A stretch of 64,000 bases of DNA from Gigaspora rosea (Eukaryota; Glomeromycota; Glomeromycetes; Diversisporales; Gigasporaceae): positions 158,554 through 222,553 of the forward strand of contig QKWP01000224.1 of NCBI GenBank assembly GCA_003550325.1, given 5' to 3'. Below, one piece after another: positions 20,989-33,225 of this stretch. Position 1 is the stretch's first letter. Every line of letters starts with the position of its first letter. The notes under the pieces were generated by a model, which made no database searches, was not told the DNA's origin, and worked only from the letters and a program-made list of their open reading frames with translations. The position numbers were made by a program, and so were the translations under genes.

Positions 20989-22900
20989 TGGTGCTATTGG
21001 GGTAGTTTTTTAACGTCCTCTTATTTTGGATCTAGCTTGGTTACGGTTTGATTTAAAAAAGGAAAAATAACAAAAAACAGGTTTGTTTCTAGATTGTCAC
21101 AATTTACCTCCAATTAACCACATAGCTATTATTGAAATCTATCAAAAAATAGATTTTTTTGTTATGTCATGATTTTGTCACATAACAAATGATGAATCAA
21201 ATTAGCCCATATAGATCAAATAATCTGCAAGTTTGACCAGAGTTGTAAATAATAGTTTAATTGATCATGTAATGTATATTGGTTTATATATAGAATAATT
21301 GTTATTAGCTATAACTACCATAACTGACCAAACCTATCTCTAAATTACATAGTATTTAAAATTTCTATTGGCAGGTGTTTTTTTATACAGTAAAATATTT
21401 ACATGTAATAATATTCAATGATTTATCTTGAATTTTTGATATAAATTTTGACTATATTTTTTTAAGTTTATTTTGTTTTGTTTTGTTGTTTAATTGTCAA
21501 TTTTTCAAATATGTATAAAAATTTTTTTATTAATTATGCAATAACTAGGTGATTCAGATAATCATTTCTATATTTGGGGATCTGTTAAAGCTAGGTTCCA
21601 TCACGTGATCTACAACCAATCAAATTGTAAAATTTTGATTGTCACGGATCGGCCCGACGAGACAAAAACAAAGAAAAAAGTGAAAAAAAACTAAAAATAC
21701 AAGAAATGAGTGTCTAAACCTGTCTCAGAGCATTAATAAAAAATGTCGGAAAAGCAATTTTACCTATAAAAACAGCACTAACCCTAACTTCTACCTAACC
21801 CTTACCCTAATTTTAATTAAATAATAAAAAACATATAAAGCACCTGGCTTTAACGGTCCCCTATATTTGGGATGGTCTCACATAGAGACTAAAATCAGTA
21901 ACAAATAAAATTATGCTGTATTGTTTATTAAAAAAAATTCTAGTTAAAAACCCCCATATCAAAATGAATTTTTATTTTGATTTTAATTCATCGTTTATTA
22001 GAAAATTAAATTAAAATTAAAATGTCTACAACCGTTAAGTCTTCTGCAGTTTTTAGACTTTTGGCAATAGAGGTTCCCTATGAAAGCTATTTGTATTTAT
22101 TGACTATAAAAGGTGGTCTCTTTTGCATTACGTAGCCACCATCTGTGAAAACTACAAGTATGCTACAAAAGACAAAGCATACTATTGCTTCTTTAAGACC
22201 TTGAAATAGTTTGCAAGTAATCTGAATATTGCAAAAGAAATATGTGAAGTTTCAAATGCATTAATAAAGTGAAGGAGAGTAAGTAACAATTATGTTATAA
22301 ATAATGGCTTTGGTACAAAGATAATATTTATAAAGAGTAAAATTTAAGTTCAACTATTGTTGTCCAATTTTTTGATATTAACTTTATCAAAGTATCATTT
22401 CTTTGATCCCATAATCTGAAAACTATATTTCTGCTAGCAAGATATATTTTGATAGCCTATTTTATCAATAGAATCATAATCAAACTAAATTTTAGACAAT
22501 CTAATCTTTTGGTACAAAATATAATACATGGTTACTTTTGATATAACTAACTTTTGATATTATAAAAACTAAGTAAATCTTGATATAATGGATCAAAACT
22601 CAAATTACACTATAATAAACTTTGCTTGATATAATAGATTTACTAGTAAACTTACAAACTAAAGACTCAGCTAATTTTACTAAGTGCTAAAACAATATAT
22701 TAATAGTTTTTAATATTTGAAAAAAAAATGATTTATCAAAAAAATTTGTTATTGATTAAATGAGATTTTGAAAAATGTAATATTAAAATTATGTTTTGTT
22801 AGTAAAATAAATTGGGTCAATAAAATAGTTTTTTAGAAAATAGGATTTCAGAAAGTTAAAGCATTGGATTTTGGTAATATTGATTTGGCCATTTCAATAA
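20989..22900. other. AT-rich sequence with a dispersed-repeat segment
   Basis: 21595-21830 (TCACGTGAT, CCAATCAAATTGT, CACTAACCCTAAC, AACCCTTACCCTAATT) is a diverged copy of the element at 47617-47872 in the opposite orientation. No supported gene is present. The rest is AT-rich without recognised structure. Confidence 0.45.
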
Positions 22901-25900
22901 TTTTTTAAATGGACTATCTCTGTTTTTTTTTTTTGTTTATTTTTTATTTTTTTTTAAAGACTGCAACCAAAGAATAATATGCTGGAGAAAAGGCAAAAAA
23001 TAGCACAGATACTGCAGGCATGTAAAAAAATTTTGAAAGGCAGATAAAATTATATTACAAATATGTGAGGATTTATTAGGACTCTTTGATTCTGTACCAA
23101 AAAATATAGAAAATCTGAAGGTTCTTTAATGTGCTTCTCGTCTGTAAGTTGCCTATGTCTACTAACATCCATGAATAGAGAATCCAAAAGTCTATAAATC
23201 TGAATACAAAGAATAGAGACTACTAACTGGCTACTTATATTAGCTATATATTGGAAAAAGCAATCACATGGCACTTTAAAGAGGGCAGCAATCTAAGAAC
23301 ATGTTATACATGCCCATAGATTTGCTAATAACAAATACCCTTGAGTTATTGAAAGAAATATTAGAATTTTTTTAGTATTGATTAAAATAAATCCAAACTG
23401 GATATATAACAAAAAGTTACTTTTGCTCAGACTTCATATGTAAAATAAAGAAAGCTTTTATCTTTAAAAGAAATAAAAAGCCTGCTATATAAGTATAAAA
23501 GTGGCAAAAGAAGAGCTTAAGAAGAAATTCAGCTGAATTGATCCTCAAGTTTTTGGCAACTTCAATTTTTGCTTTGTTATGCAGCAGCTAGAAGTAGATT
23601 GCAATTCTATACATTGATAGGTCTAAAAACTCATCTAATTGTTTAGTTCTGCTTCAAGCAAATTTGATATTATAAATATGGAAGTTAGATTTAATAACAT
23701 CAAAATTATCATAAACATCGCCAGAATAGTAAGATCTATTATTCCAAGCTTGCTATAAATAAAGGTTTGATTTTTTAAAAAAGTTTTCATTTTATAAAAC
23801 TATAAAAAATAGTTTTTAATATGGGTGTATAAGATAAAAATACAGTATTAAGTTTTTATTGCAGAAGTTTAATTTCTGAAAAATTGGGATAATACGAATA
23901 TCTAATATATATTGTATTATTGAAATTACCAGAGCACAAATCATACTAACCAATGCTAATACAAAATATAATAATTTTTTGGAGCTACATAAAACTTAAA
24001 TATTTGTTTTCAGGTTTGTGCTCATATATACTCTATAATAAACTGCCAAAATAATTTTTTTTTATTAGTAAAGTGTATTAAAACTAAAATTTATACTTCT
24101 TAAAGTAGTTTTTAATTTTATTGATATAGTATTTATTTTTTCTTATTTAAAGCTAATTTAGCTATGCTTTTCATAAATGATTTTTTTAGAGATTAAAAAT
24201 TTTTATAAAGGAATGTTCTAATCAAGAAATTGCTTTGCAATTTTTTATATATAAACTATACATTTAATATGAAAAAATTTTTTAGTTCTAACTTTTTGAT
24301 TATACTATTTTCTTAAAAAATTTTTTTAAAAATCCACCAAAAGTATTTGTAACTTACTACTTTAAATAGGTAAAAAAATCTAGATTATTAATAAAATTAA
24401 ACCTTATATATAAGCATAAATTTTGTATTAATATACTTTATTAATAAAAAAATATAATTCTGGTAATTTATTGTATATAGAAATATTTATATAAAGTTTT
24501 TATACGTTATAAAATTAATATTATGTATATTTTTAACAAAAAATTATAAAATTCAATAGTTAATTTTTATATAATTTTTAAAATAAGTAACTAATTATAT
24601 AATGCATTATTTAATTTTGATAAGGCCATACAAACTTTTTTAGCACTTTTTTATTTATATAGTGCAGGAAAGCTTAATTAGACATTGTTTCAATTTTGTA
24701 TATACAGTATAACCTTAAATAGCCAATCAAATTGCTATAATAGGTAATACAAACCTAATTAAAAATTTTTTTAAAAATTTATTATTTAAATTTGAATTTT
24801 GAATGTCAAAAATTTTTTTATAATAAAAATCAAAATTTTTGATTGGTCAAATTTAAAAATCATATATGTTTTAATTTTTATTTTTAATATAAAATAATTT
24901 ACTTTAAAAGTTATTAACTTCTTATAGAAGTTATATTTTTAAAATCTAACTAGTAATTTTATAGAACTTGTCTTAAAGAACAAAATTACCAGTTAGTTTT
25001 TTAAATTTTTAATTTTTTAAAAAGTTAATAGATTTTAAAGTCATCTATTATATTGGCAAGTTAAAGTTTTCTGCACTATAGCTTATTCAAACTGGGTACA
25101 AAAAATTTTATATATTTAAAATTTTTACTGTAGCTTGTTGCACTAATTTTGTTGAAAATAAAATTTTGGATATTATCATTTAATTGCTCTAACATATGAT
25201 ATGTCAAAAATTTCAACTGAAATACAGAATAGATAATTTTTTTAAAGGCTTTGTTTTTTACCAATCATAAAATAATATATTATTATTATATGCAAACAGT
25301 ATTATATATAATAATATTATTATATTATTACATATAATAAATATTATTACAATTAAGGTTTAACAAAACTTTATGTAATAATATATGTAATAAATATAAT
25401 TGTAATAATTAGCTAATTATAGCACCAATTATTAATTGTATGTTTGTGCTATATGTTTAACTATTGGAATATAAAAGAAATAATAGATTCATGTTTTATA
25501 TTATATTGAGATTGGATAGATTAGAGTGAAATTTAACAACTAAAATTAATATCTTATGTCATTTTTACCCTAATATCATCTTCATATGTGTTCTAATTTA
25601 AGTTTAGATATTTGTTTATTTTGAATTTTTATATATTTGTAATTTTTCATATTGAATGTTTGCATTACTGATAAATTAAATAATCAATAATCATCAAAAC
25701 TAAAATAAAGATTGTAACAATCATTTTTTAAATTCTATTTTATATTAATGCTAATGGACTTATAACTTGTACTAATAGAAATCTGTGCACAAAATTATGC
25801 ATATTAGAATTTATTTTGTTAAAAATACTTTTTATTTTTGACCTGAGTAAAGTGATCTGTCATATAATCAATGCTCTTAATCAATTGATTAAATACATAA

Positions 25901-26440
25901 AAACACTTATTATATAGCATTAAAAGATTAATCAGGAGAAATTCCCCCATGATTATATAATGTATATAAATATTTATTGTGCTTTGCAAAAAGATGTAGC
26001 TATTGCAGATCACCAAAGAAATATAAATGTAACTAATCAAAATTATAAAATAACAATCTAGAAAAGCTTATTAAATAGCAAAGCACTAACAAATGATAAG
26101 ATATTCAAAACAGTAGCACAAGAATTATATCAGAATTACAAAACATGTATTACAAATATTATAAGAAAAACTAGTTAGCAAAAAGAAATCAACAACAAGT
26201 GACTGATAGAAGTATATACAACTAAAACAATATACAACAAAAAAAGAAGAGCCAACTGTATATATAATAGTATACAATAACACCAAGCGACAACATGAGC
26301 ATGTGAATGGAAACTCTAATAAGCAACGGCTCTTATAACAACACCAAATATGACATCTTCAACCAACAATGCCAATATATAATGACTTCAAGAAAAGTAC
26401 AGTACTAGCATATTCAAGATGCAATGCAAAAAAAACATTT
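22901..26440. other. Extremely AT-rich gene desert
   Basis: No gene is supported over about 3.5 kb. Frames such as 23050-23274 (minus) lack domains. 24938-25003 is an imperfect hairpin (TCTAACTAGTAATTTTA and its complement around TTGTCTTAAA). 25265-25440 is TA/TAT microsatellite-like. 26040-26400 is strongly A-rich on the plus strand and could be decayed coding sequence, but I could not identify it. Confidence 0.5.
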
Positions 26441-26565
26441 TTTTAAAAGGGCTCTTTTTTTTTTGAGAGAGCTCTTTTTTTTAAAAGAAAGCTCTTTTTT
26501 TTTAAAAAAAAAGAACTTTTTTTTTTTAGAAAGCTCTTTTTTTTTAGAGAGAGCTCTTTTTTTTA
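26441..26565. repeat. GAGCTC(T)n minisatellite
   Basis: About six units of an AGCTCTTTTTTTT(A/G)A-type repeat, period roughly 20-27 bases. A related remnant (AGAGCATTTTTTTTT) follows the N at 26951. Confidence 0.65.
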
Positions 26566-27387
26566 AATAAACATTACATAACTGTAATATTGCATTTTGA
26601 TTGGTTTAAATAAAAAACATATGTTTACATTTTTACAATTTGTTAATAATTTGTTAATTTTTAAAAGGCTACTGCTTTACTAGTTTAGCTTTAAATTGAA
26701 ATTTTAACCACAAGTTTACCTTAGGACAAAAAAAAACAAAACTTGTGGATTAGTTTTATATTTTATAAATTTTTAAAAGATATGTAGTATTTTTTGTAAA
26801 GCTATTTCCATATTACTTCTGCTCATGTAACTTCTTCAGTTAAATATAATACTACTGCTGTCAATAAATCATCTGAAACTTTAACAGTAATTATTGATAA
26901 TGATACAGAAAGTGATTAAGAATACAGAAAAAAAGACTGAAAATATAAAANTTTTTTTTTTTTTAAAGAGCATTTTTTTTTTAGATAATACTTTTTTTTT
27001 GCAATAAACATTACATAACTGTAATATTGCATTTTGATTGGTTTAAATAAAAAACATATGTTTACATTTTTACAATTTGTTAATAATTTGTTAATTTTTA
27101 AAAGGCTACTGCTTTACTAGTTTAGCTTTAAATTGAAATTTTAACCACAAGTTTACCTTAGGACAAAAAAAAACAAAACTTGTGGATTAGTTTTATATTT
27201 TATAAATTTTTAAAAGATATGTAGTATTTTTTGTAAAGCTATTTCCATATTACTTCTGCTCATGTAACTTCTTCAGTTAAATATAATACTACTGCTGTCA
27301 ATAAATCATCTGAAACTTTAACAGTAATTATTGATAATGATACAGAAAGTGATTAAGAATACAGAAAAAAAGACTGAAAATATAAAA
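26566..27387. repeat. 385-base identical direct repeat around an N
   Basis: 26566-26950 and 27003-27387 have the same length and, as far as I can compare by eye, the same sequence. The first copy ends exactly at the N at 26951. The 51 bases between the N and copy 2 are T-rich minisatellite. This pattern is what an unmerged contig overlap would give. Confidence 0.8.
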
Positions 27388-27766
27388 GTAATAAAAATAA
27401 AGTTTTGATATGTTAGTAAATTATAGGCATCTTGTATTTTATCAATTGATATACTTAAACTATCAAGTTTTGGTGTCAATATTGTGTAATTTCAAAAAAA
27501 CAAAAAATTGAAATTGAATAACCAAGCTGATTAATATATTGCTATAAATATTCAAAAATAATCTTTTTCTTTTATTTTATTTAGACCAGAACTGCATATT
27601 GTTTTTTTTGTTTTTTGATATATTGCTACTAAGACTACCTGATTTGCTTTATACAACATTTAATTATTATTCAAAATTTTTAGCTAATAATTCTATTTAT
27701 TCATTTATTTTTAATACTATTTTCTAATATTTAATGTAAATAATAAACAATTAAATATTATTATGT
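27388..27766. other. AT-rich spacer
   Basis: Nothing supported. Confidence 0.4.
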
Positions 27767-28104
27767 TAGTCATAGAACATGTCCTTTGTCCTTTTAATTG
27801 CTGTCTATAATAAAAATTATAATAAAAACATATGAATTTACTATAAATATGGATTAGAAGATTTTTTTTAAATCTAATTTATTAACTTAAATTTTTTAGA
27901 AATATAGAACAAGAGAAGAAGATTACCAATTTTGCACAAAATGAAAATGCAACTTTGTCAAAAATAAATATTTTTTGATTTTAAAATGAGAAGCATATAT
28001 AAAAACATGCTCTGAACAACTTTACTTAGTCAGCAAAAGTAGGTTACCTTATAAAAAAAAATGGTTATTTATGTAGTAAAGTTAAAATTTTTGGGTTTAC
28101 AATA

Positions 28105-28277
28105 CACGTCACTCTGGTTATACCGACATCTGGATATAACGACATCATAGTAAAATCTTTCTATACCGACATTTTTTTTCAAAAATTTAATATAAAATGT
28201 CGGTATAACTCACTGTATCGACATTTTGAATTTTTTTACTAATGAACCAAAAATGTCGATATAACCAGAGTGATGTG
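28105..28277. mobile_element. 173-base MITE with TA duplication, pogo/Tigger-like ends
   Basis: It starts CACGTCACTCTGGTTATA and ends TATAACCAGAGTGATGTG, with TA on each side (28103-28104 and 28278-28279). Interior words such as TATACCGACAT repeat in both directions. TA target and end sequence fit the Tc1/mariner-pogo group. Confidence 0.8.
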
Positions 28278-28512
28278 TATAAAACTTTTTTCATTAGGTA
28301 ATCTACTTTGGGCTTTTAAGGGTAGGCTTTCTGCATGTGATGTTACACATATATATTATACATGTCGATCTTTTTAAGTGCAGATAATCTACTTTTTGTT
28401 CGTTAAACTCGTAGTAACTAGTGCTTTACGAAGACTTAACAATTTTAGTTGTTCGGTTAGTTTGTTTTATTTGTTTTATTAAGTTTTTTTTTAGTTTGAA
28501 ACTACTAGTTAT

Positions 28513-28945
28513 TAAACTTACTTCAGTTTAACTCTAAGTAATACTTGCCCATTCCGTATTAAAGTTGCCCATTCCTGACGTTAACAGGGTTTTTTTATTA
28601 AATCGTTGGATTAAAAAGTTCTATGATATTTGGCAACAGTAATAGTTAATATTATAATGTAATAAAGGTAAAATTTTAATTATTTAATATTAGTTTCTTA
28701 GAAATATCGAATTTTTTTATAGTTTTTATATATAATTACTTTAAATTTTGATGTTTATTTAATATTTACATTTAAGACAAACTGTGATTGTGCTATATGA
28801 CTTGTAGAAATTTTTACTTCAGTTTTAACTCTAAGTAATACTTTGCCCATTCCGTATTAAAGTTGCCTATTCCTCAAGTTAACGGGTTTCTTTTTTATTA
28901 AAACTTTGGTTTGAAATTTATGATATTTGGCATCAAAAATTATAT
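28513..28945. repeat. Direct duplication inside the foldback centre
   Basis: TTACTTCAG...TAACTCTAAGTAATAC followed by GCCCATTCCGTATTAAAG and a GTTAACGGG-like end occurs at 28519-28600 and again at 28815-28895. Period is about 300 bases. Confidence 0.7.
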
Positions 28946-29519
28946 ATGCAAAGTGATCTACATCATGCATGTAACGGATGTACTACATTTTATATTGTGT
29001 AACCAATCCAAGAAAGCCTACCCTTAAGCAAAGTTGTTTAGCATATATTTTACTCATGTTCAAAGTTAAAACATGATTTTTCAGATCTTTTACTATGTGA
29101 AAAATAGGTTTAAATTTAGAAAAAATTTTTTAAAAAAAAATTTTTTTCAACTTTAAACCTATTTTTACTTAGTTTTGTTGACTAAGTAAAGTTGTTCGGA
29201 GCATGTTTTTATATATACTTCTTATTTTAAAATCAGAAAATATTCATTTTTGGCAAACTTACATTTTTGTTTTGTACAAAATTGGTAAAATTTTAATTCA
29301 ATTTTTAAGCTTAATATTTTCTTCTCCCTTTGTTCTATATTCCCAAAAATTTAATTTTAAGATAATAAGTTAGATTTAAAAGAATCCTCTAATCCATATC
29401 TATAGTAAATTCATATGTTTTTATTATAATTTTTATTATAGACAACAATTAGAGGGGACATGTCCTATGACAGTCCTATGACTGATGTGGTCTTTGTGCT
29501 ATTTCTAATGTTATGTGAC

Positions 29520-30822
29520 TTAGTAGCGCACCCGCAAAATTGTTCACCCCGCAATTTTGACCAATCAAATTTAGGTTCAGGTGTAACAATAGTCAAAACA
29601 AATGTGTTTTGTTTTCTAAGTAAAAAAAATTTACATGTAAAATTAAAGCTAAGAAAACCGCGTTATAGTTAGGGTTAGGGTTAAGGTTAGAAGAATATAG
29701 AGGCTACTTGTAAAATTTCACGAGGAACATTTTTAATTTGGGCGCTGTAGATGGTTTCCTAATAAAAATTTAGGGATATCCCTGTTTTTTTTGTAAAAAA
29801 GTGAGTTTGTTTCGATTTTTACGTTACACCTGATCTTAAATTTTGACTGGTCAAAATTACTTTACTGAAACTTAAAAAAAAGTATATATGTTTTTATAAT
29901 AAAATAATAATATTTTGAAAATATAATAAATATGCTTTTATATAAAAAAATATTTTAATAATGTTTTTATAATATATTAATAATATAATAAAAATTTTAA
30001 AAATAAAATAAAAATTTAAATCTGTTTCAAAAATATTATAAAATTATTATAAAAACATTATTATTATATTTTAAAAATAGTTTAAAATAAGCTTTTTAAA
30101 AATGTTTTTAAAACATTATTTTAATATTATCAAAATTATTATAAAAACATTATTATTATTATTTAAAAATAACTTAAAATAAACTTTTAAAAATGTTTTT
30201 AATACATTATTAAAAATATTGTAAAAATATTATTATTATATTTTAAAAAAAAATTTAAATAATTTTTTTAAAATATTTTTAAAACATTATTTTAATATTA
30301 TTAAAAATATTATAAAAACATTATTATTATATTTTAAAAATATATTAAAATAAGTTTTTTAAAAATATTTTTTAAACCAAAATTATTTTTAAAAAATGCT
30401 TATATCTCGTAATTTTGCTTATGAAACCATCCTTCGTATTTTAACAAAAAATCTTTTTTGCGAGATTTTGGGGTAAACACATTTGTCTAAATCATTATAT
30501 TATTGATTTGTTTTATTTATATTATATTTAATATTATAAAATATATTATAATATAATATATTTATATAATATAAATATTTATATTATACTATAAATATGA
30601 AATTTATTTAGTTTAATAATGTTTTAAAAATGTTTTTATTAATATTACTAAAACAGTTTTAATATATATTATTTATATTATTATTATTAACTTATAACTA
30701 GTAATTATTATGTTTTTTAAAATATAATAAAAACATAATAGATATATAATCATAATATTTTTAATTTTTTTATAGTTTCAGTAAAGTACAGGGGGAACAA
30801 TATTTGTGGGTGAGCTAGGGGC
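29520..30822. mobile_element. 1.3-kb inverted-repeat element, AT-rich interior
   Basis: The left end reads TAGCGCACCCGCAAAATTG. The right end reads, as complement, TAGCTCACCCACAAATATTG. Next to the left end lie TTGACCAATCAAATTTAGG and a telomere-like GTTAGGGTTAGGGTTAAGG (about 29670). TTACACCTGATCTTAAATTT at 29825 is a further inward-facing repeat. From 29870 to 30780 the sequence is nearly pure A and T and holds a tandem array. A frame at 29460-29672 is not convincing. Confidence 0.55.
30040..30390. repeat. AT-only tandem array, about 85-100-base unit
   Basis: ATAAAAACATTATTATTAT followed by TTTTAAAAATGTTTTTAA(A/T)ACATTA recurs about four times. It lies inside the 29520-30822 element. Confidence 0.6.
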
Positions 30823-33090
30823 GTTATTGTCATGTATTACTATTTGTTGCTTTCAACTAGGTGCACTCATATGATCTTACTAAAATAGCACTAATGATTT
30901 TACTAAATAGCACCTAGTTTATTAATCATGTTTTTAATCACATTATCAATCATGTAACCGAAACGACAGAATAATCATCGAAACTTTCTTTTTGATCACA
31001 TGCAACCTAAAATAAATCCTACATTTTGTTGCACAACAGTTTTAAATTTTGAAAGGTACGTTTTCTTTTGGCGAGACCCATTTATTAATTGTTTAGAAAT
31101 TATTGTTAAATTATTAATTAATTTTTAATTTTTTATCGTTAAAAATTCGTAATTAACAATTAGAAATTCCCATCGCTAGGCTTATCAGAACAGCAACCGC
31201 AGTTGTCGCATCATATAATTGATTGATTAATTGATCGATTAGATGCTGCGACAATGACATTGATCATTAGCGAATTTTTGGACCTGATTTGAAAATTAGT
31301 GTGACATGTGAAGAATTTTGTGGTAATTATAATAGAACAGGATGAAACCTGAGTTGCGAGATCCGCTTTGTAGATCGGGTTAGGGTAATTTTTCGGATTT
31401 CGTCATAATGCGATGATCATAACATATTTCACAGGTTTCACCCTGTCGTAATAAAAATGTAGTTTTTGATAATATAATTTTCGGTTTGTATATCGCTTCG
31501 GTATAATTTATACTGGCCGAAAATTTTATTATTGGAAACTACGTTTTTTATTACCGTAAAATATTGCCGATGATCATCACAAAATTTCAAAGCTCCGACC
31601 AAAACCGCCGGTCCTTCGGTCCGCTTTAGGACCGGGCCAGTCTGGTCTTTTATCGGACAGACCAAAAAGACTATCGGTCCTAATATAGATAGCTTTAAAT
31701 TATTGTAACGAGTAATGTTTTAATGTTTTGTGATATAGGAGGTTGATTTTTAGATGCTTAGACAACAACAATAAATTTATAAATTTTAACTCAGATTTTA
31801 ACTCAGGCTTTTTCTTATTCAACAGTAATTAAGTAATTGTCCGAAGGACACTCACAGGTAGAGCAATAGTACACCCGATGTCCGTGTGTTAACAAATTCT
31901 GAATCCTGATTGGCTAGATCAGGTGTAAGATAAAAAAAACAATCAAAACAATAGAAAACTGATGGTTATTGGCTAGATCAGAAAAATTGGTTCCCATTTT
32001 CCTAGTTTAAATAATATTTATTATTTCAATATTCGTTTGGGATAAATTTATATATAGTGTTTAAATTTATTATATAATATCTTTAATAGAACTTGCTAAC
32101 AATCATTTAGCCAACAATCTACATCTAGCCAGCACTAAACTATAAATCAAGCCAATTCTAACTTAAATCAGTCAACTTTGTCTTAAAACAATTCTACCAC
32201 CAACTATAGTAAAAGTGCCAAAAATCATCATGTTCATATTGTTTTCAGTTTAGTTAATAGAATGTATGCTGGTTTTCTTGTCAGCTTTCTGCTATCACCC
32301 ATTTGCTGGATAGGTATTCGGCTGGCTGAATGCGCTAATTTTTGTTAATCTGTGCATAAATCGTGTGGTGGGAATCTTCCATGATTCATTTATGGCAATA
32401 ATTTATCATATGCTATTAATAATGGATTGTAACTAAATCGGGTGTAGAATGGGAATATAAAATAATGTCGGAACAGGGAAATAGTAGGCGAAGCAGAGAA
32501 ATTACAAATACGACCATCAAAGCGTTCTTCGATAACCCACTATCAATAAACCCGAAATCCCTTAATAAAACATCCATCTAAGAATGGGCAAATCGAGGAT
32601 TTTTGAAAACCGCGCAGACTGCACGGGCCTGCATTATAGCTAATGCGGGCCAAAATTGCTAAATTTCGAAGATTTCCGACATATTCCGACCCCGAAATAT
32701 TCCGCATGCCGAAACTAAACTGCGCAAGCAATTTTAGGGCGTTACACTTTTTGGTAAAGTCGAATAGCCAATCAGTAGGCAGAATGCTAGGAATGTCGAC
32801 AAAACCAGCAATCAATTAACAAAAGTGAATATGATTATATTTAATTTTGGTAGTTTATAATATGAACCCCTTTACAAGCGATAACCTGTTAAAAATATAT
32901 ACTTGCAATTAACTAAATTTTGGCCTTAACTTATTTTATTAATAACAGCCCATTTATTATATATATTATAATCTAATCTTGTTTAACAAACTATTCCCAG
33001 CACAAGATTGTTTCTATTTTTTTTTTTATTTAGTTAGTATTATCGTTATTGTATTTTATTTGGGAAAGGATTATCGTGGCACAGTTTGGT
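30823..33090. other. Repeat-rich intergenic sequence, LTR-like pieces, no supported gene
   Basis: 31198-31258 is a palindromic stretch (TTGTCGCATC ... GATGCTGCGACAA). 31590-31690 is rich in CGGTCC/GGACCG and is inverted relative to 33640-33730. 32525-32580 (CCACTATCAATAAACCCG, TTAATAAAACATCCAT) resembles 33345-33390 and looks like an LTR-type 3' terminus (fossil). 32600-32750 has several short inverted repeats. The 90-codon minus frame at 32543-32815 overlaps these and shows no domain. Confidence 0.35.
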
Positions 33091-33225
33091 GATTAAAGTT
33101 CCAATCAAGTGATTGAAATCCCAATTGAATGATTGAACCACCAATCGAGTGATCGAGATCCCAATCGAGTGATTAAAGCTCCAGTCAAGTGATTGAAATC
33201 TTAATCGAGGGATTGAAACTCCTTC
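33091..33225. repeat. Minisatellite, about 22-base unit
   Basis: Six imperfect units of the form GTGATTGAAATCCCAATCGA follow one another, with AAAGCTCC or AACCACC variants. The frame is not conserved, so it is not coding. Confidence 0.8.

Larger units (their letters stand above)
27767..29483. mobile_element. 1.7-kb foldback element with very long inverted repeats
   Basis: The left arm (27767 to about 28350) and right arm (about 28980-29483) are reverse complements. Shared words include TAGAACATGTCC / GGACATGTCCTA, AACATATGAATTTACTATA / TATAGTAAATTCATATGTT, AACATGCTCTGAACAAC / GTTGTTCGGAGCATG and AAGGGTAGGCTTTCT / AGAAAGCCTACCCTT. A MITE interrupts the left arm (28105-28277). The 0.6-kb centre contains a direct duplication. 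No transposase is visible, so it is non-autonomous or decayed. Confidence 0.75.

Noticed and set aside
23050-23274. 74-codon minus-strand frame in the AT desert
   Set aside because: No recognisable motif, no introns or neighbouring exons; likely chance or unidentifiable relic.
32543-32815. 90-codon minus-strand frame
   Set aside because: It overlaps an LTR-like terminus and several inverted repeats; no domain.
33091-33225. CRISPR-like spaced repeat
   Set aside because: Units are contiguous and imperfect without unique spacers, and the genome is eukaryotic; it is a minisatellite.
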